The notes under the pieces: generated by a model
Seen by the model: only the letters and a program-made list of their open reading frames with translations
Database searches by the model: none
Told to the model about the DNA's origin: nothing
Assembly: GCA_049969715.1 (NCBI GenBank)
Contig: JBMFOH010000001.1
Coordinates: 1 to 64,000 of the forward strand
Direction of reading: 5' to 3'
Length of the DNA stretch: 64,000 nt
DNA from: JBMFOH01 sp049969715 [NCBI: bacterium]
GTDB taxonomy: Bacteria > DUMJ01
Shown here: positions 1 to 8,891 of the stretch, in pieces
Layout of the letters: every line of letters starts with the position of its first letter
Numbering within the stretch: the first letter of the stretch is position 1
Position numbers and translations under genes: made by a program

Positions 1-1
1 A

Positions 2-349
2 GTTGGTAAGTACAAAGGGAAGACAGATGTATACTATGTTATTACTACAGCTACAGAATTACCAGCGATAGCAATGAGGGAATTAGCTAAGATTAGATGG
101 CATATAGAGAATGAGACATTTAAAGCGCTCAATGAACAATGTCACAGTAAGCATGCCTTTGTAAGGAACGAGGGGATGATAGCGCTATTACTAATACTAT
201 TTGCATCATTTATAACAATACAAGTTTATAGGACCTTAGTTGAAGAGTATAAAGAGGGATTGAATCTGAAGAGATGGCATAGGGTGTCATTTAGGTTATT
301 AAGGAAAGACTTCCTCAAGACATTGGGACATTATGAGGATACTTCTTAA
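2..349 (+). CDS. Transposase C-terminal part (DDE type), cut by window edge
   Basis: The frame is open from base 2 with no start, so this is the 3' part of a longer gene that begins left of the window. The segment IRWHIENETFKALN fits the conserved R...E......K block around the last catalytic glutamate of IS4/IS1634-like DDE transposases. A hydrophobic stretch (ALLLILFASFITIQVY) and a basic tail follow, as in the C-termini of such proteins. Whether the element is intact cannot be told. The next 195 bases (350-544) hold no gene. They contain a 9-bp inverted pair (427-435 and 479-487, AAGGGATTA/TAATCCCTT) that might belong to the element's right end, but nothing proves it. Confidence 0.7.
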   Translation, partial: VGKYKGKTDVYYVITTATELPAIAMRELAKIRWHIENETFKALNEQCHSKHAFVRNEGMIALLLILFASFITIQVYRTLVEEYKEGLNLKRWHRVSFRLLRKDFLKTLGHYEDTS

Positions 350-544
350 AGGATTTAGAGTTAATAAATTTATCTTTTAGGGATTCTATAGGGAAGTAAA
401 GCTATCCCTTTTTAAAAAGACAATTGAAGGGATTAGGTGGTATTGTGTTGCTATTAAAAGCTAGAATTTTTCATTTTTTAATCCCTTACAGTCTGAAATG
501 AGTAATTTCTGGAAGCATCCTTAATGTTTATAGTATACAAAAAT

Positions 545-1528
545 CTATACAACCATCTTCCCCTGTTCTTTCAACCAGAGGTAAGAATCCCTGAAACTCT
601 CTTTAATAGGTCTAAATAAATATCCTAACTCATTTATCGCCTTCTTGCTAGAGATATGAGCATTAGAACGCAATACTACGATAGAGTAAGTTGTAAAGAG
701 AGGTTTTGTCTTAACTATACTGTAATAGATTAGAGTAAAAGGAGAAGTAGCATAAGCCAACCAATAAGGTATCTTTGTCTTAGGCTTTTTGATGACAGTT
801 ATACTCTCTAAGACTTCTAGAATCTCATAGACAGAGATGGTTTCTCCACCAAGTACATATATTTCCCCATATTTACTCTTTTTCATAGCTTCAATATGAC
901 CAGTAGCAACATCTCTAACATCAACAAAATTATAAGCTCCATCTATATATGCCTTTAGCTTTCTATTTACAAAATCTAATATTAGCTGTCCCATTTCGGA
1001 GGTCTTATAATCAAATGGTCCTATAATTCCAGAAGGACACAAAACAACAGTATCTAAACCTCTCTTTGTGGCTTCTAATACAGCTATCTTAGCCAATGCC
1101 TTGGTCTTAGCATAATCTCCATAGACCTTATCAGGATAAATCTTACACGTCTCATCAAGCTTCTCCTCTTTAGAAGGTTCTGCCAACGCATGGACAGAAC
1201 TTGTGTAAATAAGCCTTTTAACCTTATTCTTTATACAGGCTTCTATAACGTTCTTCGTGCCTTCTACATTTACTCTATACATACTACTATATCCACCTGA
1301 AATACTAATAATCCCGGCACAGTGAAATACATATTCAAGACTAGAAATCGCATTAGTAATACTAGAAAGATTAGTCACATCTGCCCTAACTATATCGACA
1401 TTTTCATCCTTAATGGATGTGATATCTTCCCATTCAGGTATTATCGCCCTTATTCTAAAGCCTTGTTTTATGAGCTCTCTAATCAAAACATTTCCTAAAT
1501 GTCCTGTCGCTCCTATTACACCTATCAT
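545..1528 (-). CDS. NAD(P)-dependent epimerase/dehydratase, extended SDR family
   Basis: 327 aa. The N-terminus MIGVIGATGHLG is the GxxGxxG nucleotide-binding turn of a Rossmann fold. YTSSVHAL followed by YGDYAKTKALAK contains the active-site serine region and the YxxxK pair (YAKTK). The full length and the order of motifs match extended SDRs of the dihydroflavonol-4-reductase / nucleoside-diphosphate-sugar epimerase type. Substrate is not predictable. The start is supported by AGGAGGT eight bases upstream of the ATG. It is divergent from dnaA and looks monocistronic. Confidence 0.85.
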   Translation of the reverse strand: MIGVIGATGHLGNVLIRELIKQGFRIRAIIPEWEDITSIKDENVDIVRADVTNLSSITNAISSLEYVFHCAGIISISGGYSSMYRVNVEGTKNVIEACIKNKVKRLIYTSSVHALAEPSKEEKLDETCKIYPDKVYGDYAKTKALAKIAVLEATKRGLDTVVLCPSGIIGPFDYKTSEMGQLILDFVNRKLKAYIDGAYNFVDVRDVATGHIEAMKKSKYGEIYVLGGETISVYEILEVLESITVIKKPKTKIPYWLAYATSPFTLIYYSIVKTKPLFTTYSIVVLRSNAHISSKKAINELGYLFRPIKESFRDSYLWLKEQGKMVV

Positions 1529-1569
1529 GTATACCTCCTGACTGACTAGTATATAAGGTCAGTACGTTT

Positions 1570-1590
1570 TAGACTCTAGGCTAGACTCTA
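1570..1590. repeat. Direct repeat TAGACTCTA x2 between SDR gene and dnaA
   Basis: TAGACTCTA occurs at 1570-1578 and again at 1582-1590, a 12-bp period close to one helical turn. It lies in the 218-bp divergent intergenic region and could be a protein-binding site. No function can be assigned. Confidence 0.35.
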
Positions 1591-1693
1591 ACATATAATT
1601 AACTGGAGATAAACCATTAGAAGTTCATTAATTTTTTATGAATTAATTGTAGTTCAACCCTTGTTTTTACGCTAATTGTTAATTTACCCCACC

Positions 1694-1722
1694 TTTACTC
1701 TAAATCATTCTTATAGTAAAAT
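1694..1722 (+). promoter_or_regulatory. Predicted promoter of dnaA
   Basis: -35 TTTACT (1694-1699), 17-bp spacer, -10 TAAAAT (1717-1722). This puts the transcript start about 18 bases ahead of the dnaA ATG at 1747. A GGGAGG ribosome-binding site lies at 1735-1740. Confidence 0.55.
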
Positions 1723-1746
1723 CCATTAATAAGTGGGAGGGATAAT

Positions 1747-3111
1747 ATGGAGCAGATAATGGAGATAACTAAGATATGGAATGATTTATTGGAGGAACTT
1801 GCACCTGTATTAAGTCCTGCAAGCTTTGAAACATGGCTAAAGACGGCCAAACTTATAGATATAAAGGGCGGAACTGCAATAATAGGTGCACCAAACACCT
1901 TTGCTAAAGAGTGGTTAGAGACCAGGCTTATGCCCACTTTAAAGAGTACTCTCTCTAATCTCACAGGAATGGATATAGTAGTAAAGATTATAGTAGATGA
2001 CTCTTTAGTTGAAAAGGAGGCTGCTAGAGAACCAAGGGTAGAAGAGCGTACATCAGATGGTCCAAGATTGAACTATAGATATACGTTTGACACCTTTGTG
2101 GTAGGTAGCGGAAATAGAATGGCACATGCGGCAGCGTTTGCCGTAGCAGAGAATCCAGGAAAGGCATATAACCCTCTCTTCATATACGGAGGAGTTGGGT
2201 TAGGTAAAACCCACTTAATGCAAGCTATAGGACATCATGTAATCGACAAGAGAAAGGGGATGAAGGTAGTCTATATATCTTCAGAGAGCTTTACAAATGA
2301 ACTTATAAACTCTATAAGAGACCACACCACTGTAGAATTTAGAGGAAGGTATAGGAGTGTTGACCTTCTTCTCATAGATGACATACAATTCCTAGCGGGA
2401 AAAGAGACCACTCAAGAAGAGTTCTTCCATACATTTAATGCCTTGTACGAGGCAGGAAAGCAGATCGTAATCTCTAGTGATCGACCTCCAAAAGAGATAC
2501 CTACACTAGAGGAAAGACTTATCTCAAGATTTGAATGGGGACTTACAGTAGATATTCAACCTCCAGACCTAGAGACTAGGATAGCCATCTTAAGGAAAAA
2601 GGCAGAGTTAGATATGATATCTGTACCAGATGAGGTTATAAATCTTATAGCAGAAAAGATAGTTTCAAATATAAGGGAACTAGAAGGAGCCCTTATAAAG
2701 GTTATTGCATCAGCATCGTTAACGAAGAGACAAATCACAGTAGAACTTGCCGAAGAATGTTTAGCTACCCTATTTCATGGAGGAGAGATCAAACATCCTG
2801 CAACAGTAGAAGAGATCCAAAAGGTTGTAGCCCAATTCTATGGGGTAAGTATAGACGAGATAAAGGGGAAGAAGAGAACAAAAGAGGCTGTCTTTCCAAG
2901 ACAGGTAGCTATGTATATAGCAAGAGAGGTAACAAACGTATCTCTACCAAGTATAGGAAAAGAGTTCGGTGGAAGGGACCATACTACAGTAATCCACTCT
3001 TATGAAAAGATAAAAGCTTCTATGCATCAAGATCCAGAGCTTGCTAAGACCATTAATCAACTACTTAATAAATTTATTAGGGTACAAAATGTGGAAAATG
3101 TGGATAAGTAG
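1747..3111 (+). CDS. dnaA: Chromosomal replication initiator protein DnaA
   Basis: 454 aa, usual length. Domain I is residues about 1-80, followed by a short domain II linker (about 85-110). The AAA+ domain carries Walker A GGVGLGKT at 148-155 and Walker B LLIDDIQ near 210. The C-terminal DNA-binding domain ends in GGRDHTTVIHS, the signature that reads DnaA boxes. It binds ATP, assembles on the boxes just downstream (3090-3289) and opens the origin. Start chosen at 1747 because GGGAGG stands 6 bases upstream. It heads the dnaA-dnaN-S4-recF-dciA block; gyrB, often present here, is absent. Confidence 0.98.
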   Translation: MEQIMEITKIWNDLLEELAPVLSPASFETWLKTAKLIDIKGGTAIIGAPNTFAKEWLETRLMPTLKSTLSNLTGMDIVVKIIVDDSLVEKEAAREPRVEERTSDGPRLNYRYTFDTFVVGSGNRMAHAAAFAVAENPGKAYNPLFIYGGVGLGKTHLMQAIGHHVIDKRKGMKVVYISSESFTNELINSIRDHTTVEFRGRYRSVDLLLIDDIQFLAGKETTQEEFFHTFNALYEAGKQIVISSDRPPKEIPTLEERLISRFEWGLTVDIQPPDLETRIAILRKKAELDMISVPDEVINLIAEKIVSNIRELEGALIKVIASASLTKRQITVELAEECLATLFHGGEIKHPATVEEIQKVVAQFYGVSIDEIKGKKRTKEAVFPRQVAMYIAREVTNVSLPSIGKEFGGRDHTTVIHSYEKIKASMHQDPELAKTINQLLNKFIRVQNVENVDK

Positions 3112-3289
3112 GTTGTATTTTATATCATCTGTGGATAACTTGTGGAAAACTTCTAAGTTATCCACAGAGTTATCCACAGACTCCAATATCAAAAATAGAG
3201 GTTTTATAAATTTTATCCACAGAATTCACTATCCTATTACTGCTGCTATATTTTTAATAAATATTAGTAACCATAATAGTATTTCCACA
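3090..3289. other. DnaA-box cluster, candidate oriC (dnaA-dnaN intergenic)
   Basis: Perfect TTATCCACA boxes lie on the plus strand at 3158-3166, 3170-3178 and 3213-3221, and on the minus strand (TGTGGATAA) at 3099-3107 and 3130-3138. Near matches TGTGGAAAA occur at 3090-3098 and 3141-3149, and ATTTCCACA at 3281-3289. The first two overlap the 3' end of dnaA and the last abuts the dnaN ribosome-binding site. An AT-rich run (about 3201-3280) to the right of the strong boxes is a plausible unwinding element and carries TAGTAA/TAGTAT triplets like DnaA-trio motifs. Position between dnaA and dnaN is a classical oriC location. Confidence 0.8.
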
Positions 3290-3300
3290 GGAGGAATATT

Positions 3301-4383
3301 ATGAGATTTGTATGTAATAGAAAGGAATTAGAGAAAAGGATACAATGGATTTCAAAGATAATACCAACAAGAAGTACAAAGGAAAGTCTTAGTTCTATCC
3401 TTATAAAGACAGAACCTCCAGATAAATTATATTTGTATGGTACAAATATAGAGATTGGAATAGAAACTCTAATGAAGTGTGAAACAGACCAAGAAGAGAG
3501 TTTTCTTATACCTGCGAAGCTCTTCAGAGATATAATAGATAGTCTAGGTTCCAATTCTATTGTGGGAGACCTTGAGGACAGGACATTAAATATAACCGCT
3601 GATATGACCATATATCACATTCCTACTCAAAATATGACCGACTTCCCTATTATGGATGATATAATTCCAGAAGAGGAACTATCTATCGATATTAATACCT
3701 TAAGGGATGCAGTTAAAAAGGTAATGCCATTTGTAGATAAGACAGCTTTAAGACCTGTTCTATCTGGGATCTTTATAGATTCTCGGGAGGATGAAACAAG
3801 GTTTGTCTCTACAGATGCAAATAGACTGGCAGTAAAGAAAATTCCCATTGGAGGATTATCTAAAAGTGTTATCCTTCCTTCTCTAAGTTTAGAGACTATA
3901 GTTGATACTCAGTTAGAGGGAGATGTTATTTTGGAATTTTCTAATTCTAGGGTTAGACTCAGAAGCAACGATTTGAAGCTTACTACATCTACAATAGAAG
4001 GAGTATTTCCTGTATACGAGAAGGTCATTCCTAAAGAGTTTGTAACGGTGTTAAGATTGGACAAAGATTCTCTTAGAGATTCTATAAGAAGGGTATTACC
4101 GATCTCTCGTGAGGAAGATTATGCTGTTAAGTTTAGCATAAAAAGGGATAAAACTATTGTAAGTGCCCGTTCTCCTATAGGGGTAGTATTTGATGAATTA
4201 GTAATTCCGTGTGAAGGTGATGAACTTGATATCACATTCTCGGCAAACTATATTCTAGATTTTCTTTCAGTTGGAGACGGACAGATAACTATATCTCTTT
4301 CTGGGGAGCTTTCTTCTGCTCTCTTTACATTTGACAGTGATCCTCACTTTATCTATGTCACGATGCCGATGGAGGCAGAGTGA
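3301..4383 (+). CDS. dnaN: DNA polymerase III beta sliding clamp
   Basis: 360 aa, normal length for the three-subdomain clamp. Recognisable features are the N-terminal MRFVCNRKELEKRIQW, the central ALRPVLSGIFID segment and the C-terminal HFIYVTMPM, typical of DnaN (..YVVMPMR/..). The homodimeric ring tethers polymerase III to DNA. GGAGG at 3290-3294 sets the ATG at 3301. It overlaps the following S4 gene by four bases (GTGA), so the two are translationally coupled. Confidence 0.96.
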   Translation: MRFVCNRKELEKRIQWISKIIPTRSTKESLSSILIKTEPPDKLYLYGTNIEIGIETLMKCETDQEESFLIPAKLFRDIIDSLGSNSIVGDLEDRTLNITADMTIYHIPTQNMTDFPIMDDIIPEEELSIDINTLRDAVKKVMPFVDKTALRPVLSGIFIDSREDETRFVSTDANRLAVKKIPIGGLSKSVILPSLSLETIVDTQLEGDVILEFSNSRVRLRSNDLKLTTSTIEGVFPVYEKVIPKEFVTVLRLDKDSLRDSIRRVLPISREEDYAVKFSIKRDKTIVSARSPIGVVFDELVIPCEGDELDITFSANYILDFLSVGDGQITISLSGELSSALFTFDSDPHFIYVTMPMEAE

Positions 4384-4604
4384 AAGAGGTAGAGATCTAT
4401 ACTGAAAGTATAACATTAAGTCAATTCTTGAAATGGATAGGGATTGCACAGACTGGAGGAGGAGCAAAACTTTTGATCCAACAGGGATTAGTAACTGTAA
4501 ATGGCAAGGTCCAGACCAAAAGAGGTAAGATATTAAGGGAGAACGATATAGTAGGTATAAAGGGATATCCAGAAGAATTTATAATAAGAAGAAAGGTTAT
4601 ATGA
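4380..4604 (+). CDS. S4-domain RNA-binding protein, YaaA type
   Basis: 74 aa with a GTG start overlapping the dnaN stop. An S4 fold spans nearly the whole protein: ITLSQFLKWIGIAQTGGGAKLLIQQGLVTVNG, then KRGKILRENDIV. Small stand-alone S4 proteins sit between dnaN and recF in many Firmicutes and related phyla (YaaA). The family binds RNA, but the exact role of this member is not established. Overlaps recF by four bases (ATGA). Confidence 0.9.
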   Translation: MKEVEIYTESITLSQFLKWIGIAQTGGGAKLLIQQGLVTVNGKVQTKRGKILRENDIVGIKGYPEEFIIRRKVI

Positions 4605-5680
4605 ACCTAGATCTTATTGAGCTTCTCAATTATAGGAATTATTCTCATACAACTCTTGAATTTAGCCCCTATTTTAATGTGCTTACAGGTCCTAATGGTT
4701 CAGGTAAAACCAATCTCCTTGAGGCTATACACCTTCTTGCTAATGGAGAGGTAAAGAGAGGAAGGAGGGACGCGGAAGCAATAAAATGGAATGAGACATT
4801 TTCTTGGATAAGGGGAGAAGTAAGTTATGAAGACGGGAGGATTGTAAAACTTGTAGTACAGATAAATTCTAATGGAAAGGACTTTTCCATAAATGGGAAG
4901 ATAAAGACCTTAAAAGAATATATAGGAACATTCTCTGTAGTTTCTATCTTTGAAGATGATGAAGAGATTATCTCAGGAGATCCTGATAAGAGGAGAGAAT
5001 TTTTGGATAAGTTTATTATAAGTATTGAACCTTCGTATTATTCTCTTATTACTAGATATAGAAATGTATTAGTAAGGAGGAATAGACTTTTAAAAGAGGG
5101 AACCTCAGATAAAAGACTCATAGAGGCTCTAACCGAAATCCTCCTTAAATATGGAGGGGAAATAATAAGGTCTAGGGATAGATTCATTTCTATATACAAT
5201 GAATATCTAGCTAGGGAATGTAAAAGAATAGGTTTTTCTATAGAGATAGATATCCCTGAGTTTTCTGGTGATATTGAAGAGAAGGTCTCCATATATAGGA
5301 AAAGATTTGAGGCATCAAGAAAGAAAGAAGAAGTTATTGGGGCTACATTAGTAGGACCCCATAGGGATGAAGTTGTTATAAAAATGGATGGAAAGGATAG
5401 TAGAAGTTTTGCCTCTAATGGAGAGTCAAGAATAATTGTGTTTCTTATTAAGCTTACCCAGTGGGAACTTATAAGAAGTTTAAAAAAGTATAAACCTATC
5501 TTTGTTGTTGATGAATTTTTAAATAAGCTGGACAGAAATAATGTAAATCTTATCCTAGAGATAATAGAAGAAAAATCTCCCCAGGTCTTTCTATCAGAAC
5601 TAGTAGATATTCCTATAGGTAAAAAGGGTATTATTTTTTCTATAGAAAAAGGTGAGATCTTGAATGAAAAGACTTTTTGA
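4601..5680 (+). CDS. recF: DNA replication and repair protein RecF
   Basis: 359 aa SMC-like ATPase. Walker A is GPNGSGKTN near residue 30, the signature region is SNGESRII, and Walker B is IFVVDEFLNKLD near 305. It loads RecR/RecO and RecA at gapped DNA with RecR (encoded at 55387). The signature loop departs from the usual SQGQ form but the other elements are intact. The ATG overlaps the S4 gene, and its 3' end overlaps the dciA-like gene by 17 bases. Confidence 0.95.
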   Translation: MNLDLIELLNYRNYSHTTLEFSPYFNVLTGPNGSGKTNLLEAIHLLANGEVKRGRRDAEAIKWNETFSWIRGEVSYEDGRIVKLVVQINSNGKDFSINGKIKTLKEYIGTFSVVSIFEDDEEIISGDPDKRREFLDKFIISIEPSYYSLITRYRNVLVRRNRLLKEGTSDKRLIEALTEILLKYGGEIIRSRDRFISIYNEYLARECKRIGFSIEIDIPEFSGDIEEKVSIYRKRFEASRKKEEVIGATLVGPHRDEVVIKMDGKDSRSFASNGESRIIVFLIKLTQWELIRSLKKYKPIFVVDEFLNKLDRNNVNLILEIIEEKSPQVFLSELVDIPIGKKGIIFSIEKGEILNEKTF

Positions 5681-6080
5681 TATCTTTTTGAACCTGCCAT
5701 TCCGTAATTATTCCTTACTTCCTATAGCTTGGCATAAGGTAGTAGGGGATTATGCATCAAGATTTGCTCGGGTATCTTACTATAAAAATGGTGTCCTCTA
5801 TGTGGATGTTCCTGCTCCTGCCTGGTCAAATGAGCTTTCCGTTGCTAAGTTGATGATCGTAGATGCATTAGTAAAAGAGACCGGTATATCTATCACTGAC
5901 ATAAAGTTTAGGGTTTATTCTTTTAATATAAAAGAGAAGGAAAATCTTGATCTTAAAGAACTTACAGATGAAGAGATAGATTATATAAACTCTTTACTCG
6001 CTGACTTAAAGTATGAAGAACTAAAAAGACCCATATTCAATATAATAGGGTATCATCTTTTGAGAAAGAAAAAGAAGTAA
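5664..6080 (+). CDS. DUF721 protein, DciA-like helicase loader
   Basis: 138 aa. The segment LPIAWHKVVGDYASRFARVSY and then GVLYVDVPAPAWSNELS is the DUF721/DciA core (W..vvG......t....y..g.L.V.v....W..eL). DciA-type proteins help load the replicative helicase in bacteria that lack DnaC/DnaI, and the recF-dciA neighbourhood is common. The C-terminal half is charged and less conserved. It overlaps the 3' end of recF by 17 bases, so it is the last gene of the origin operon. Confidence 0.8.
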   Translation: MKRLFDIFLNLPFRNYSLLPIAWHKVVGDYASRFARVSYYKNGVLYVDVPAPAWSNELSVAKLMIVDALVKETGISITDIKFRVYSFNIKEKENLDLKELTDEEIDYINSLLADLKYEELKRPIFNIIGYHLLRKKKK

Positions 6081-6082
6081 TC

Positions 6083-6976
6083 CTACCCTTTCAGTCCTAC
6101 CTGTTCTATAGCTGTAAGATAATACTTCTGCGTAAAAAGATACAATAGAAGGCAAGGAATCATCGTAATCATAACCGCTGCCATCATCATAGGATATGAT
6201 ACTACGTTTGGGTTCATAGCCCCAAAACCACTGCCTATAAAGCTTGGGTCCACAGAGAATAGTAAAGAGAGAGATATGGGCAGTGTCTTGATATTATTGA
6301 AGAATATAATGCTTCTTGCATACTCATTCCAGTACCATACAAAAGAAAAGAGTCCAACTGTGATTATTGCTGATTTTGCTAGCGGTAGATAGATATACCA
6401 AAAGCATTCAAAGAATGATGCTCCATCTATCACTGCCGCATCTTCTAATTCCGATGGTAAGGTATTAAATACCTGTCTGAATAAAAATATACACAAGGGC
6501 GCATATATACCAAAACCAAAGAATGATGGAACTATGAATACATTTAGGGTATCTAACCAGTTGAGGCTGTGAAAGAGTATATAGTATGGAATCATAAGTA
6601 TTTGGGGTGGTATAACTAGTGTAGCAAGTACAATCATCATAAGAATCTCTTTTCCCGGAAATTTCCCTCTACTAAATCCGTACCCTACTACAGCAGAGGA
6701 TAAGACCTGTCCTATTATACAGGTACCAGTTAATTTTATAGAGTTGATGATAGAGGTAGCAAAGTCCATGGGTTTTAGAACATCTATATAGTTTCTAAGA
6801 TTAATATGGTTTGGAATCCATGTTACTGATGGGTCCATATAATCCTCTATTGTCATTACGGATACTATTAAGCTTCTCAGTATTGGATATAAGAATATGA
6901 ATGCTCCATCTATAAGTAGTAGATACAACAGGAGTTTAGGAAGTATGTATTTTATCTTATATTTTGAAAGTCTCAT
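6083..6976 (-). CDS. Carbohydrate ABC transporter permease, MalG/MsmG type
   Basis: 297 aa with six predicted membrane spans. The EAA loop reads EDAAVIDGASFFECFWYIYLP, the site that docks the ATPase. It is the second of a permease pair (overlap of 4 bases with the MalF-type gene at 7863). No solute-binding protein or ATPase gene is next to it, unlike the locus at 43 kb, so a shared ATPase encoded elsewhere must be assumed. It is the last gene of the operon starting upstream of 14.7 kb, and converges on the dciA-like gene with only two bases between the stops. Confidence 0.9.
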   Translation of the reverse strand: MRLSKYKIKYILPKLLLYLLLIDGAFIFLYPILRSLIVSVMTIEDYMDPSVTWIPNHINLRNYIDVLKPMDFATSIINSIKLTGTCIIGQVLSSAVVGYGFSRGKFPGKEILMMIVLATLVIPPQILMIPYYILFHSLNWLDTLNVFIVPSFFGFGIYAPLCIFLFRQVFNTLPSELEDAAVIDGASFFECFWYIYLPLAKSAIITVGLFSFVWYWNEYARSIIFFNNIKTLPISLSLLFSVDPSFIGSGFGAMNPNVVSYPMMMAAVMITMIPCLLLYLFTQKYYLTAIEQVGLKG

Positions 6977-7863
6977 TCTTCATTCCTCTGATATCTTACA
7001 AGGTATCTCTGAGAGTAATAGTATGTAAGGAGAGTAAATGATATAACAATCCCAAGGAAGAGCCAACTTACTGCTGCCCCATAACCGAGCCTATACTGCT
7101 CAAAGCTTATATTGTATACATAGTCCATAAAGAATGGTATAACAGTTCTTCCGTGGGCGAGAACCCTGGCAATAGTAAATATATTTGTAAATGATTCTAT
7201 AACTGTAAATACCATATTTATCACTGTAAATGGAGCTAACAATGGCATAGTAATAGCCCAGAGGCTCTTCCACCAGCTGGCCCCATCTATCTGTGCCGCT
7301 TCATATATCTGTGGGTCTATACTTTGAAGACCTGCTAAGAATATGAGCATCTGGATTCCTACCCTCCACATACCTAAGACTAGTATGGTTGAAAAGAGAG
7401 AGATTAGATTTTGGATATTTGGTTCTAACCTTATCCCGAATGTTTCTAATGTGACATTGACATTGACCATCTTACTAAAGATATCTGGCCCTATCTTTGC
7501 AACAACTACATCTGAAGCTGCTACAACTGGTAAGAAATATACAACCCTGAAGAATCCTATACCTTTGACCTTCTGATTGACTAGTATTGCAAGGATAAGT
7601 GAGAACAACATAGTAAAGGGTATGCTTATTACCCCATAACCAAGTGTCATACCAAGGCTATACCAGAAGTCTCTATCTTCTAAAAGTGCTTCTCTATAGT
7701 TTTCGATCCCTATGAACTGACTTCCATTGAAACTCCATTTGAAAAAACTGAGTCCGAAAGAGAAGATGAGAGGAAATACTAAAAATATCAACGCCCCTAT
7801 TATCCAAGGGGATATAGCTATATAACTCATTATCACATTTTTCTTTTTATACGTTAGTTTCAT
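6973..7863 (-). CDS. Carbohydrate ABC transporter permease, MalF/UgpA type
   Basis: 296 aa, six membrane spans, with the EAA loop YEAAQIDGASWWKSLWAITMP near residue 190. Forms the heterodimeric channel with the product of the next gene. The substrate cannot be read from the sequence. The surrounding operon (DUF5696 glycosidase-like protein, Yip1 proteins, MacA-like adaptor) suggests an extracytoplasmic saccharide or glycoconjugate. Overlaps both neighbours by four bases. Confidence 0.9.
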   Translation of the reverse strand: MKLTYKKKNVIMSYIAISPWIIGALIFLVFPLIFSFGLSFFKWSFNGSQFIGIENYREALLEDRDFWYSLGMTLGYGVISIPFTMLFSLILAILVNQKVKGIGFFRVVYFLPVVAASDVVVAKIGPDIFSKMVNVNVTLETFGIRLEPNIQNLISLFSTILVLGMWRVGIQMLIFLAGLQSIDPQIYEAAQIDGASWWKSLWAITMPLLAPFTVINMVFTVIESFTNIFTIARVLAHGRTVIPFFMDYVYNISFEQYRLGYGAAVSWLFLGIVISFTLLTYYYSQRYLVRYQRNEE

Positions 7864-8891
7864 TTCTCACCTACTAATATATAAGGTAAGATTAATAGCC
7901 CGATCAAAAATACCCATAATGGGGATGGAGGGAGGTCAAGTCTTAGAGAAATAGTTCTAGATAAGATAAGACTAGATATCTCTCCAACAGATATACCTAG
8001 GATAACAGACTTCCATCTATTATGGAGGCTTTTTATTATCATCAATCCTGACCACAGGAGTATTATAGAAACAGCTACAAGGACAAGGATAAATATACCA
8101 AGATAAACCTTTAAGGTCATTAGCCTTTCGTGAACATTAAAGACCTCATAATCACTCTCTTGGAGATGTCTAAATCTTAGTGTCCTTACTATCTCATCTT
8201 TTAGGACTGACTTTAGTGTCCCCCAACTAAACTCTGGTTTTACTCTTATTATCACTGCATCTAACTTTTCTTCTGGATTATAAAATAATGGAATTATTAC
8301 CTCTCTCTTTGGATATATAAGGTCTGCCAGTTGAGATATCATGGGAAGATAGTCCCTTAAGACTGTATATCTATTTATAATCTTTTCTATAAATGATTGG
8401 GAAAGGACTCCAACAATTATATACCTATTACCATTTATATATAACTCACTTCTAATAGGGTCTACCTCATTTGAGAAAAAGATATTCTTTGAACTTTCAG
8501 GTATGAGTGCTACCTTCTGAAATCTCTGAAAGTCTATAGGTTTAAAGCTTCTTCCAAGTTCTACTATCCTTCCAGTTATTTGAGGAAAGTCAGGGGTTAT
8601 TTCTGTTATATTCATCGGTTCTTCCTTGTCCTCAAATAAGACAGTAGTAGTAAACCTTTTTACAGTATCAACTGCTACTACTCCTTGGATCTTAGAGATA
8701 GCTTTTGCGTCCTCCCAGGTAAGTGGCTCTAGTTTCATATCTTCTGTAAAGTAGGGAGATATGGCAAAGACATTTAGCCCATAGGTAAGCGGGTTCTCTC
8801 CCAACCCTATAGTTATAGATTCCCATACAGAAAGTATAAATGAAGCCAGCATAACTGCTAATACTATCTTTACTATTGCGTTTCTAACCAT
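7860..8891 (-). CDS. Short FtsX/MacB-like ABC permease
   Basis: 343 aa. One N-terminal membrane span (about 7-27) is followed by a large extracytoplasmic region resembling the MacB periplasmic core (VDPIRSELYINGNRYIIVGVL is typical). C-terminal spans lie at about 260-285 and 325-342. The usual C-terminal set of three strong helices after the periplasmic domain looks compressed: the part around residues 295-320 is only weakly hydrophobic. No MacB ATPase domain and no separate ATPase gene is present here. It overlaps the adaptor gene by 19 bases, consistent with a MacA-MacB-like pair. Confidence 0.7.
   Translation of the reverse strand: MVRNAIVKIVLAVMLASFILSVWESITIGLGENPLTYGLNVFAISPYFTEDMKLEPLTWEDAKAISKIQGVVAVDTVKRFTTTVLFEDKEEPMNITEITPDFPQITGRIVELGRSFKPIDFQRFQKVALIPESSKNIFFSNEVDPIRSELYINGNRYIIVGVLSQSFIEKIINRYTVLRDYLPMISQLADLIYPKREVIIPLFYNPEEKLDAVIIRVKPEFSWGTLKSVLKDEIVRTLRFRHLQESDYEVFNVHERLMTLKVYLGIFILVLVAVSIILLWSGLMIIKSLHNRWKSVILGISVGEISSLILSRTISLRLDLPPSPLWVFLIGLLILPYILVGEK

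Noticed and set aside
5038-5700. 220-codon minus-strand open frame
   Set aside because: Lies wholly antisense to recF and the start of the dciA-like gene, has no family resemblance and no ribosome-binding site; recF motifs are clear on the other strand.
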